From contig JBKECO010000002.1 of assembly GCA_047974745.1 (NCBI GenBank), positions 1 to 64,000 of the forward strand: DNA of 64,000 nt, in the 5' to 3' direction. Within the stretch, counting starts at the first letter, position 1. Every line of letters begins with the position of its first letter. The notes beneath the pieces were generated by a model. That model saw only the letters and a list, made by a program, of their open reading frames with translations. It searched no databases and had not been told where the DNA came from. A program made the position numbers and the translations under genes. Origin of the DNA: JBKECO01 sp047974745. Lineage in GTDB: Bacteria; Bacillota; Clostridia; Lachnospirales; Lachnospiraceae. This document shows, piece by piece, positions 17,602 to 25,579 of this stretch.

Positions 17602-19083
17602 ATGAATATTGAAAGAGCTACAATTCGAAATTTTGGAAAACTGCAGAATAGAGAAATAGATTTTTCAGAAGGAATCAATGTTATTTATGGGGAAAATGAA
17701 TCCGGAAAAACAACGTTGCATGCTTTTTTAACAGGAATGCTTTTTGGACTAGAGAAATCTCGTGGTCGACAGATAAAAGAGGATTTCTATAATTTTTATG
17801 AGCCCTGGAACAGTGCTTCTTTTTATGCAGGAGAAATAATATTTCGTGTAGGTGGCAAACGATTTTTGCTTGAGCGCAATTTTTATCATAAGGAAAAAAC
17901 AGCAACACTTAAGTCTTTGGATGATGGAGAGATTCTCTCTGTAGAGCATGGCGATTTAGAGATGCTCCTTTGCGGAACGATGAAGGAAGCCTATGAAAAT
18001 ACATACTGTATCCGTCAGGCAGGATTTCTTGCAGATGATTCGCTTGCAGTGGAGCTGGAGAATTATATTTCAGATGTAGCGAACACAGGAGACGGAAGTA
18101 TCCGCATTCAAGCTGCACTCCAGATGCTTGGGCAGAAACAAAAAGCAGCACAAAAGGAAAAGAAAAGATTAGAATCTGAGCGGGAAGAGAAACTGGAAAT
18201 GCTGATAGTGGAGGCGGATCTGTTAAAAAAAGACATTGCCTTTCAAAAAAATAGCGAGTTAGCAGAGCAGTTAAAAAGACAGGCAGAGACAACGAGTAAA
18301 AAACCAGAAGTCTCATCGAACAGACACCGCCTCATACAGAATATATTGGCTGTAGTCATTGCGATTACCGGATTTGCAATGCTTCTGGCCGGGGAATATT
18401 CATTTTATGCCGGATTGTTTCTGGCGGTGGGTGGAACACTTTTTCTTTTTATAAAGGGCATCACATCAAGACCGGAACCATCAGACAGTCAGACGTTGAG
18501 TGAATCTGAGTTAGAAGAGAGCATTGCTCAGATTACAGAACAGTGGAAGGAAAAGGAGAATCGATACTACAATATTGAAGAGCTGATCCAAGAGTTAAAA
18601 GAACCGACGGAGCAAGAACTGGAACTATCAGAAGACCTGGAGGCTCTGCAACAGGCAATGGAAACAATTAGAAAAATATCGCGTCAGATCTATGAAGAAA
18701 TCAGTGATGATCTTCATGAAGCTGTTTCCAGAAATCTGTCACGAATCACGAAGGGGAAATATGACAGTATCCAGCTGGATGAAAACCTGCATCTTTCTAT
18801 CATAGAGGAGCATCGAAGCATACCGGTGAGTCAGTTGAGCAGAGGCACGCTTGAGCAGGCATATCTTGCGATCCGAGTCGCAGTTGGTGATATTTTAATG
18901 CGGCAGGAAAGTATGCCGGTCATGCTGGATGAGACATTTAGTATGTATGATGACACCAGGCTTGGTGAAACATTAAAGTGGATGACGTCCTATCCAGGTC
19001 AGATTTTATTGTTCTCCTGTCAAAAAAGAGAGCTTGAATTATTCGACAGCATGGGTATTGAATTTCGAAAAATTCTGCTGTAG
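17602..19083 (+). CDS. SbcC/YhaN-like ATPase with central membrane helices
   Basis: SMC-like ATPase of 493 aa, partner of the preceding nuclease subunit. Walker A is YGENESGKTT (residues 29-38). The C-terminal half holds the signature QLSRGTLEQAYLAIR and Walker B PVMLDETFSMYDD. Instead of the long coiled coil of SbcC (over 1000 aa) it has short coils flanking two hydrophobic helices at about 244-264 and 268-287, so the head domains should be tethered to the membrane. This architecture resembles YhaN-type proteins. Cellular substrate is unknown. Confidence 0.85.
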   Translation: MNIERATIRNFGKLQNREIDFSEGINVIYGENESGKTTLHAFLTGMLFGLEKSRGRQIKEDFYNFYEPWNSASFYAGEIIFRVGGKRFLLERNFYHKEKTATLKSLDDGEILSVEHGDLEMLLCGTMKEAYENTYCIRQAGFLADDSLAVELENYISDVANTGDGSIRIQAALQMLGQKQKAAQKEKKRLESEREEKLEMLIVEADLLKKDIAFQKNSELAEQLKRQAETTSKKPEVSSNRHRLIQNILAVVIAITGFAMLLAGEYSFYAGLFLAVGGTLFLFIKGITSRPEPSDSQTLSESELEESIAQITEQWKEKENRYYNIEELIQELKEPTEQELELSEDLEALQQAMETIRKISRQIYEEISDDLHEAVSRNLSRITKGKYDSIQLDENLHLSIIEEHRSIPVSQLSRGTLEQAYLAIRVAVGDILMRQESMPVMLDETFSMYDDTRLGETLKWMTSYPGQILLFSCQKRELELFDSMGIEFRKILL

Positions 19084-19121
19084 ATAAATTAAACAAACTG
19101 CAGAAGTGAATTGAGGTACAC

Positions 19122-21137
19122 ATGTCGGGGAAATCTACGGAAAATATAAAGCACAGGGCGGGCAGGATCCTAAGGATCAATTTGATTCTTATCATTTTCT
19201 TTTTTGCTGTCTGTATGTACCTTCAGTATGGGGATACTCTCAAAGAGATCCGATCACTAAACAGCCAGGCAAAACTACTGGTCAGCATATCTACAGCGGC
19301 TGACTTTGCATCGATTCAGACCAGTGAAATTTATGACGTCAATGGTAGTCTGATCTCAACTTTGAAATCAGAGAAAGATATCTATTATCTGACCTATGAA
19401 AAAATACCATGGTCAGCTAGGACAGCAATGGTCTGTGTGGAAGATAAAAATTTTTATTCTCACAACGGAATCGACTTCAAAGCGGTTCTTCGTGCTGCTT
19501 TGGCCATGCTTAGAAACGGAAAAGTGACAGAAGGTGCAAGTACAATTACACAACAACTTGCAAGAAATATTTTTCTCACACAAGATCAGACATGGGAAAG
19601 AAAAGCAGAAGAACTCTTTATTGCACTTGCACTTGAAGAAAAGTATACCAAAGAACAGATTCTGGAGTTTTATTTGAATAATATCTATTTTGGACATGGG
19701 TTTTATGGAATTCAAGCCGCCAGTAAGGGATATTTTCAAAAAGAGGCAAGGGAACTTTCGCTCTCTGAGGTAGCATTTCTTTGTGCGATTCCGAATAATC
19801 CCACCATCTATGATCCGGTCGCCAACAAAGAAAATACTTTGATACGACGAGATAAATTTTTGAGAAATATGTACGAAGAGCAGATGATATCTCTAGATGC
19901 TTATCAAGAGGGAATCGAAGAATCGATCCATTTAAATATGGCGGCTACCATCCGTTACAATTACGTAGAAACATATGCCTACTATTCAGCAATTCGAGTA
20001 TTGATGCAGATGGAGGGATTCCAAATGCGAAACGAATTCGCATCAGATGAAGAAAAACAAACCTATAACACCTTGTACACGCAGGAATATGCGAAATGCC
20101 AAAGGATGCTTTTTACAGGTGGATATCGAATTTATACATCCCTCAGTCTTCCCATTCAGAAGGAGCTTCAGAACAGTGTGGATACTTCCCTGAAGCTTTT
20201 TACAGAAACGAATGAGGAGGGGGTCTATGAGCTGCAGGCCTCTGCCGTCTGCATTGATAATATCACTGGTTTTGTATCGGCGATCGTCGGAGGAAGGGAG
20301 CAGAATTATGATGGATATACCTTAAATCGTGCCTACCAGAGTTTTCGTCAGCCGGGAAGTGCTATCAAACCACTGATCGTATATCTGCCTGCTTTAGAGC
20401 GAGGCTACACGGCAGACACTATGGTTATCGATGAAATAAGCGTGGACGGAGCCAAAAATGCAGATGAGGTCTATGAAGGTGAAATAACATTGAGAAGTGC
20501 TGTCGAAGAATCAAAGAATACGATTGCATGGAATTTGTTCCGAGAACTGACACCGCAGATCGGACTTTCATATTTAAAAGAAATGAATTTTGCAAAAATA
20601 ACAGAATCAGACTATGTTCTGCCTGCATCCTTAGGAGGTATGACCTATGGTGTTTCAGCACTGGAAATGGCGTCCGCCTATGCAACAATTGAAAATGACG
20701 GTGTATACCGCAGCCCGACCTGTATTATCCGAATCACGGATGCAGCAGGCGATGTGCTTTATGAACCGAAGCCAGAGACCAAGATCATTTATGGATCAGA
20801 TGATGCCAGAGAGATGACGGATATCTTAAAGGGTGTTCTGACAAACGGAACAGCAAAAGGACTTGCTCCTCTTGACATGATCGCAGCAGGAAAAACAGGA
20901 ACCACGAACCAGAATCAGGATGGATGGTTCGCAGGTTATACCAGATACTATACGACCTGTGTCTGGGTAGGCTATGATATCCCAAAGGAACTTCCGGGAC
21001 TCAAAGGTTCCTCATATCCAGGTGAAATCTGGAAAGATTTTATGGAGAAGCTCCATCAGGACAAAGCAGACGCTGGATTTTTGCCATATGTGGGAAAAGA
21101 GTCGAGTACAGCGACCAGTCCAGGCAGCGAAAATTAG
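19122..21137 (+). CDS. class A penicillin-binding protein (PBP1A family)
   Basis: Bifunctional peptidoglycan synthase, 671 aa, with a short cytoplasmic tail and one membrane helix (about 16-36). The glycosyltransferase 51 domain carries the catalytic EDKNFYSHNG (Glu107) and GASTITQQLARN, then KYTKEQILEFYLNNIYFG. The transpeptidase domain carries SxxK as Ser413-Ala-Ile-Lys416, SKN at 464-466 and KTG at 591-593. All catalytic motifs are intact, so both activities are expected outside the membrane. It follows the ATPase by 38 bases with GAGG before ATG 19122. Confidence 0.95.
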   Translation: MSGKSTENIKHRAGRILRINLILIIFFFAVCMYLQYGDTLKEIRSLNSQAKLLVSISTAADFASIQTSEIYDVNGSLISTLKSEKDIYYLTYEKIPWSARTAMVCVEDKNFYSHNGIDFKAVLRAALAMLRNGKVTEGASTITQQLARNIFLTQDQTWERKAEELFIALALEEKYTKEQILEFYLNNIYFGHGFYGIQAASKGYFQKEARELSLSEVAFLCAIPNNPTIYDPVANKENTLIRRDKFLRNMYEEQMISLDAYQEGIEESIHLNMAATIRYNYVETYAYYSAIRVLMQMEGFQMRNEFASDEEKQTYNTLYTQEYAKCQRMLFTGGYRIYTSLSLPIQKELQNSVDTSLKLFTETNEEGVYELQASAVCIDNITGFVSAIVGGREQNYDGYTLNRAYQSFRQPGSAIKPLIVYLPALERGYTADTMVIDEISVDGAKNADEVYEGEITLRSAVEESKNTIAWNLFRELTPQIGLSYLKEMNFAKITESDYVLPASLGGMTYGVSALEMASAYATIENDGVYRSPTCIIRITDAAGDVLYEPKPETKIIYGSDDAREMTDILKGVLTNGTAKGLAPLDMIAAGKTGTTNQNQDGWFAGYTRYYTTCVWVGYDIPKELPGLKGSSYPGEIWKDFMEKLHQDKADAGFLPYVGKESSTATSPGSEN

Positions 21138-21175
21138 ATACACCCAGGACTTGAACACAATTCAAAAAAATGTCA

Positions 21176-21205
21176 TTGACATATGTTGAATTCCGCTTTT
21201 ATACT
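21176..21205 (+). promoter_or_regulatory. strong sigma-A promoter upstream of the ROK glucokinase
   Basis: Consensus TTGACA at 21176-21181 and TATACT at 21200-21205 with an 18-base spacer. The leader to the ATG is about 95 bases and shows no riboswitch that I recognise. Confidence 0.8.
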
Positions 21206-21308
21206 TAGGGATGGAAGTGTTAATGATTGGAATATAGATTGCAAGCCAGATACTGAAAGCACTTGATGGAATGTTCACCCGCAAGGGATGCAGATAGGAG
21301 AAATGGGT

Positions 21309-22247
21309 ATGATGAAATACGGTTTTGGAGTGGATATTGGTGGAACAACATGCAAAATGGGACTATTCGAAACGAATGGTCAGCTTTTGGAGAAATGGGA
21401 GATTCCAACTAGAACAGAGGACTGTGGAAGTAAGATACTTGCTGATGTTGCGAAAGCAATCGATGATAAATTGGAAGAGCTTGGAATCGCAAAAGAAGAG
21501 GTCAAGGGAATCGGGATCGGAATCCCAGGACCAGTGAATGAAGAGGGTGTTGTAAATGGCTGCGTTAATCTTGGCTGGGGTGTTGTAGATGTTGTATCCG
21601 ACCTTGGTAAAATGACTGGTCTAGTCGTAAAAGCTGGAAATGATGCCAATGTTGCTGCTCTCGGCGAGATGTGGCAGGGCGGCGGAAAAGGCTTTGAAAA
21701 TATTATCCTGGTAACGCTCGGCACAGGTGTTGGAGGCGGTGTGGTAATTGGAGGCAAAATGGTGGCCGGCACAAATGGCGCCGGAGGTGAAATCGGACAT
21801 ATGTTCGTTAATGGTGAGGAAACAGAGACTTGTGGCTGTGGAAAAAAAGGCTGCCTGGAGCAATATTCTTCTGCTACAGGAATCGTTCGAATGGCGAAGA
21901 AGAAAATGATAGAGGAAGAAAGACCTACATTACTCTCAGAAAGCTATCCCCTGACTGCAAAGGATGTTTTTGATGCGGCAAAAGCAAATGATGCAGTGGC
22001 GCTTGAGGTGGTTGAGGAAAATACAAAGATCCTTGGAACAGCCTTGGCACAAATTGCCTGCGTGGTTGATCCTGAAGTATTCGTCATAGGAGGCGGTGTT
22101 TCAAAAGCAGGACAAATTATTTTGAATCACGTTCAAAAATACTATAAAGAACGCACCTTCTATGCATGCAGAAATGCAGAATTCAAACTTGCTGAACTTG
22201 GTAACGATGCGGGCATGTACGGTTGTGCAGAAATGATCATTGACTAG
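21309..22247 (+). CDS. glcK: ROK family glucokinase
   Basis: Cytoplasmic sugar kinase of 312 aa that feeds glucose into glycolysis as glucose-6-phosphate. It shows the phosphate-binding VDIGGTTCKMGL, GNDANVAALGE with the catalytic aspartate, GGEIGHM with a zinc-ligand histidine, and the ROK zinc motif CGCGKKGC. There is no N-terminal helix-turn-helix, so it is a kinase rather than a ROK repressor. Start 21309 is eight bases after AGGAG; ATG 21303 is too close and ATG 21312 is an alternative. Confidence 0.93.
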   Translation: MMKYGFGVDIGGTTCKMGLFETNGQLLEKWEIPTRTEDCGSKILADVAKAIDDKLEELGIAKEEVKGIGIGIPGPVNEEGVVNGCVNLGWGVVDVVSDLGKMTGLVVKAGNDANVAALGEMWQGGGKGFENIILVTLGTGVGGGVVIGGKMVAGTNGAGGEIGHMFVNGEETETCGCGKKGCLEQYSSATGIVRMAKKKMIEEERPTLLSESYPLTAKDVFDAAKANDAVALEVVEENTKILGTALAQIACVVDPEVFVIGGGVSKAGQIILNHVQKYYKERTFYACRNAEFKLAELGNDAGMYGCAEMIID

Positions 22248-22334
22248 TCATAGATTGCTTGAATTTACAGAGAAATCCAGAGACTCGAATGATGAATATC
22301 TGTAGACAAAACCTAAGGCGTATGATATTATTAT

Positions 22335-22363
22335 TGAGCACGTTTGGAAAAACGTGCTCAATG
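22335..22363 (+). terminator. hairpin after the glucokinase gene
   Basis: Perfect stem GAGCACGTTT/AAACGTGCTC with loop GGAA, flanked by TT and AA that also pair. The following tract (TGTTTTA) is weak. It probably ends the glucokinase transcript just ahead of the tRNA gene. Confidence 0.7.
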
Positions 22364-22371
22364 TTTTATAG

Positions 22372-22445
22372 CGATGCGTGGCTCAGCTTGGTAGAGCGCT
22401 GCGTTCGGGACGCAGAGGTCGCAAGTTCAAATCTTGTCGCATCGA
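22372..22445 (+). tRNA. tRNA-Pro (anticodon CGG)
   Basis: A complete cloverleaf can be drawn: acceptor arms CGATGCG/CGCATCG, anticodon stem CTGCG/CGCAG with loop TTCGGGA (anticodon CGG), and T arm GCAAG/CTTGT around TTCAAAT. The discriminator base is A. CCA is not encoded. Confidence 0.96.
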
Positions 22446-22502
22446 TTCTTGGCAGGGGCATGAAAGCCTTACATTTATAAGGATTTCGGCACAAATATAA
22501 GA

Positions 22503-22538
22503 AGCACTTCTTTTTACGGGGGTGCTCTTTTTTTGTGA
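22503..22538 (+). terminator. terminator downstream of tRNA-Pro
   Basis: AGCAC and GTGCT arms flank a T-rich loop and are followed by a run of seven T. It would end the tRNA transcript. Bases 22446-22502 between the tRNA and this hairpin hold no gene. Confidence 0.65.
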
Positions 22539-22690
22539 TTTGGTTAGCATTTTGTTCGGTGCTGATATGTCCATCTGTGCACCATTATCCAGAATAAATA
22601 GATTATAGTTGTGGCTCTGAAAAAACAGGAGATCTCAATCAGAATCAGACCTTCTGTTTTTTTGATATAATAAAAAATAATTCGAATTTA

Positions 22691-22719
22691 TTGACAATTC
22701 AACAGACAAGGTGGATAAT
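22691..22719 (+). promoter_or_regulatory. sigma-A promoter of the anchored nuclease gene
   Basis: Consensus TTGACA at 22691-22696, a 17-base spacer and GATAAT at 22714-22719. The leader is about 25 bases and includes GGAGGGG before ATG 22752. Confidence 0.8.
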
Positions 22720-22751
22720 GTTTTGGAATAAGTCTGTTTTGGAGGGGAAAT

Positions 22752-23972
22752 ATGGTGAATAACAAGTCGCAAGCAAGACTGGCATTTATATTAAGTATTG
22801 TCGGATTCGCAACAGGATTTCTGCTGATTGGAATAATTTTTGATATAATTGCAATCGTATTTGCATATAAAGCGATCAAAAAAAATGATAAAGTGAAAAA
22901 ATTTGCATATTATGCACTTGGAATATCTGCAGCTGGAATAGTATTCACAAGTATATTTTATAATTCAATAGACGAAACAACTGAAGACAACGTAGAGTTA
23001 TCAATTGAAACAGAAACAGAAACAGAAACAGAAATAGAAACGGAAACAGAAGTGATAGAGTCTACGGAGAAATTTACTGTAGATTCCGAAATCGAGCTTG
23101 AAACGGAATCTGAGGTGATACAAGCAATAGAAACAGAGTCAGAATCTGAGATTTTACAAGCAACGGAAACAGAAACAGAATCTGAGACGGTGGAGAGCAC
23201 AACGATTGAATTCAATGAAAATGAATATAGTATCATTGTGGTTGATGGCGGTGATCGATCTGGAAACAGAGAGGCTAGTGTTGCTGTCGATATAGGATAT
23301 GGGGATCGTGTGTACTGGGGGTTAACAAACGAATATGGTCAGCTAGTATATGTAATTGCAGATGAAATCAGTTTGCAAGATGATTCAACTGAACCAGTAA
23401 ATTCAGACGGAAGATATTATGATGATGAAGCGACCGTAGCAGGATCAGAAGAGTCTGACTTGGATCAGGGACATGTAATCGCAGACTCCCTTGGAGGTGT
23501 ATCAAATGCTTACAATATTACACCTCAGAATAGCACACTCAACAGATATGGAGATCAAGCATATATGGAAGAAGTTATACGCGATGCAGGTGGATGTCAA
23601 AATTTTGTTGCCACAATTTCCTATCTTGATACAACGACACAGATTCCATCACATTATCATTACACATACACGTTGATGGGAAATGAGATTGTAGAGGACT
23701 TTGACAATATAAACCCAGAAAATGAAATTATAAGTGAAGCGTCACAAGATGAAATTACGAGTGAAGTGACACAAGAAGTGGTGGAAGACAATACTTCTGG
23801 AGAAGATGAAATAGATGAGAGCTCAATGCTTGCAGATGTAGATGCTAATGGAAATGGGCAGGTAACAATTACAGAAGCAAAAGCAGCAGGATTTTCAATG
23901 CCAATCTACTCAAGTCATTGGCTTTATAAATATATGGATGATCGTGATGGAGATGGGATGGTCGGAGAATAA
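22752..23972 (+). CDS. membrane-anchored DNA/RNA non-specific endonuclease with Excalibur-like tail
   Basis: Multidomain protein of 406 aa. Residues 8-72 form DUF4190-like membrane helices. Residues 74-155 are a Glu/Thr-rich stalk built from short ETE repeats. Residues about 158-315 match the DNA/RNA non-specific endonuclease fold, with the active-site segment DQGHVIADSLGG (His241, corresponding to DRGH) and NITPQN (255-260) for metal binding. Residues 360-406 carry two calcium-loop-like motifs, DVDANGNGQVTITEA and DDRDGDGMVGE; the latter resembles the Excalibur motif DxDxDGxxCE but has Gly for Cys. The enzyme should face outside the cell on a stalk. Nutrient scavenging, DNA uptake or competition are possible roles. 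Confidence 0.82.
   Translation: MVNNKSQARLAFILSIVGFATGFLLIGIIFDIIAIVFAYKAIKKNDKVKKFAYYALGISAAGIVFTSIFYNSIDETTEDNVELSIETETETETEIETETEVIESTEKFTVDSEIELETESEVIQAIETESESEILQATETETESETVESTTIEFNENEYSIIVVDGGDRSGNREASVAVDIGYGDRVYWGLTNEYGQLVYVIADEISLQDDSTEPVNSDGRYYDDEATVAGSEESDLDQGHVIADSLGGVSNAYNITPQNSTLNRYGDQAYMEEVIRDAGGCQNFVATISYLDTTTQIPSHYHYTYTLMGNEIVEDFDNINPENEIISEASQDEITSEVTQEVVEDNTSGEDEIDESSMLADVDANGNGQVTITEAKAAGFSMPIYSSHWLYKYMDDRDGDGMVGE
23007..23052 (+). repeat. GAAACA hexanucleotide repeat in the nuclease stalk
   Basis: About seven copies of a hexamer GAAACA, with two variant copies, encode the Glu-Thr stalk. The unit is a multiple of three, so slippage would change stalk length without a frameshift. 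Confidence 0.8.
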
Positions 23973-23995
23973 TTGCCATCATGTATATAGGATAA

Positions 23996-24037
23996 AAAAG
24001 GCAGCCGTTTTCCCTTAAAACAAAAGGCTGCCTTTTC
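23996..24037. terminator. bidirectional terminator between nuclease and VOC fusion genes
   Basis: AAGGCAGCC and GGCTGCCTT arms with A-runs on the 5' side and T-runs on the 3' side. It can terminate both the nuclease transcript and the convergent transcript. Confidence 0.88.
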
Positions 24038-24072
24038 TTGCCAAAATATGTGTGTTGTTCTTAAAATTAGGA

Positions 24073-25374
24073 TCAGTCAGAGGATTCTATCTCATTCTTT
24101 TGAGCCTTGATTAATTCTGCAATATCAAATTTACCCATTTTTAGAAAGGCTTTTGTAACTCTATCGGCTTCCTCTGGGGTAGATTTGGTCATGAGGTCGT
24201 CAAGAATTGAAGGAATGACCTGCCAGGAAACACCAAAGCGATCTTTTAGCCAGCCGCACTGCTCTGCTTCTGGAACATAAGATAATTTATTCCAGTAGTA
24301 GTCGATTTCCATTTGATCTTTACAACTGATCATAAGGGAAAAAGCTTCATTAAAGGAATCCGCTCCGCCATAATCGTGATCCATAAAAACCAGATCCAGT
24401 CCCAGAGCAGATATTTGCGCATAGTTGATGATGGCTCGTTTGTCATTTGCTTCACCTTCTGCATATTTGCTGATCAGAGCTACATCTACACCAGGTAAAA
24501 TTGATTTATAAAAATCAATGGCGGCCTCCGCTTTTCCACACTGATCACCCTGAAAGAGAAGGACAGGATAGATTTTTTGCGAACTTGCGGATTCATCTAA
24601 GATCAACTGCCAATTCAGGCCATATTGATCTGAGAACCATACATAATATGGGCTGAAAGGGTACTCTCCTAGTGGCATCAGGGTATCTCCGCCTTTTGAA
24701 ATTGCGTTATAGATCGTATCAATTTCTTCCTTGGAAGTGAAGGTGGCCATAAAGGAAAAAGCTGAGTTGAGTTTGAATTCTGTTCCTGCACCAATAGACT
24801 GAATTTCTCTTCCAAGCAGCTGGAAGGTTATCATATCACAATCACCAGAAGGAGTATCGCGAATCGTCTCAACACTGATGATTTTTGAATCGGGAAAAAC
24901 AGAGGTATATAATTCCGCAGCCTCCAGTGCATTTTTATCGAACCACAAATAAGGTATGAGCCTCTGGGAATTTTCAGCATAAGTCTTAAAGCTATCAAGA
25001 ATGGCCTGCCAACCCATTTTCTGCATTTCTATTGAATTTTCCGCCTCCGGATCGAACCGGATCTCGAGTTGCGTATCCGATCCCTCCGGGATAAAGGTGA
25101 TCATTACTTTTCTTCCATCACCAAGAGTATACTGAATCATCTGATTCGTTATAATTTCGTCATAAACTCCCCCAAAATCAAAGCCAAAGCTACCATCCCT
25201 AGCTTCCATTCGAGATGAAAAACTGCCTCCTGGTCTGAGGTCATTTTCGGACTTCGTTGTATGCCAGTCTAAAGAAGCATAATTCCACCTTGTGATATGC
25301 TCTGGCAAAGTATAGAATTCCCATACCTTTTCAACTGGCTGCAGTACTTTTGTGTAGATATAAATCTGCTCCAT
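24073..25374 (-). CDS. SRPBCC (AHSA1-type) domain fused to two PhnB-like VOC domains
   Basis: A 433 aa fusion. Residues 1-135 are an Activator of Hsp90 ATPase homologue 1-like SRPBCC domain (YTKVLQPVEKVWEFYTLPEH, then GGVYDEII). Residues about 140-275 and 285-425 are two vicinal-oxygen-chelate domains of the PhnB/3-dmu-9_3-mt type, recognisable by LIPYLWFDKNALEAAELYTS and the FSDQYGLNWQLI and KDRFGVSWQVIP segments that end each copy. No metal-binding histidines typical of glyoxalases stand out. Start 25374 is chosen for AAAGGAGG eight bases upstream; the longer in-frame form would add 33 residues without a ribosome binding site. Function unknown; small-molecule binding or detoxification is likely. 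Confidence 0.85.
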   Translation of the reverse strand: MEQIYIYTKVLQPVEKVWEFYTLPEHITRWNYASLDWHTTKSENDLRPGGSFSSRMEARDGSFGFDFGGVYDEIITNQMIQYTLGDGRKVMITFIPEGSDTQLEIRFDPEAENSIEMQKMGWQAILDSFKTYAENSQRLIPYLWFDKNALEAAELYTSVFPDSKIISVETIRDTPSGDCDMITFQLLGREIQSIGAGTEFKLNSAFSFMATFTSKEEIDTIYNAISKGGDTLMPLGEYPFSPYYVWFSDQYGLNWQLILDESASSQKIYPVLLFQGDQCGKAEAAIDFYKSILPGVDVALISKYAEGEANDKRAIINYAQISALGLDLVFMDHDYGGADSFNEAFSLMISCKDQMEIDYYWNKLSYVPEAEQCGWLKDRFGVSWQVIPSILDDLMTKSTPEEADRVTKAFLKMGKFDIAELIKAQKNEIESSD

Positions 25375-25579
25375 ATGCGCTTCCTCCTTTGTTGGATTTC
25401 TTACATTGTAGTCTCTTTTATAGTACTTATGCAACATAATTTTGAACAATTCAATGACTTGTATTTTGAACAATTCAAAGGCCTATTTTCTCTGGATTAA
25501 AAGTGACAAAAACCTGCCCATATCAGACAATCTATGTTATGCTATAGGGGATAAAACTATATAAAAGGGGAAAATAGTT

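Noticed and set aside
22383..22574. Minus-strand reading frame containing a RQDLNLRPLRPERSAL-type sequence
   Set aside because: It is the antisense of the tRNA-Pro gene, a well-known false protein motif.
23007..23052. Short tandem repeats considered as a CRISPR array
   Set aside because: The units are six bases with no spacers and encode a protein stalk.
22958..23236. Minus-strand Ser/Val-rich open frame
   Set aside because: It mirrors the GAAACA repeat of the nuclease stalk and is not a gene.
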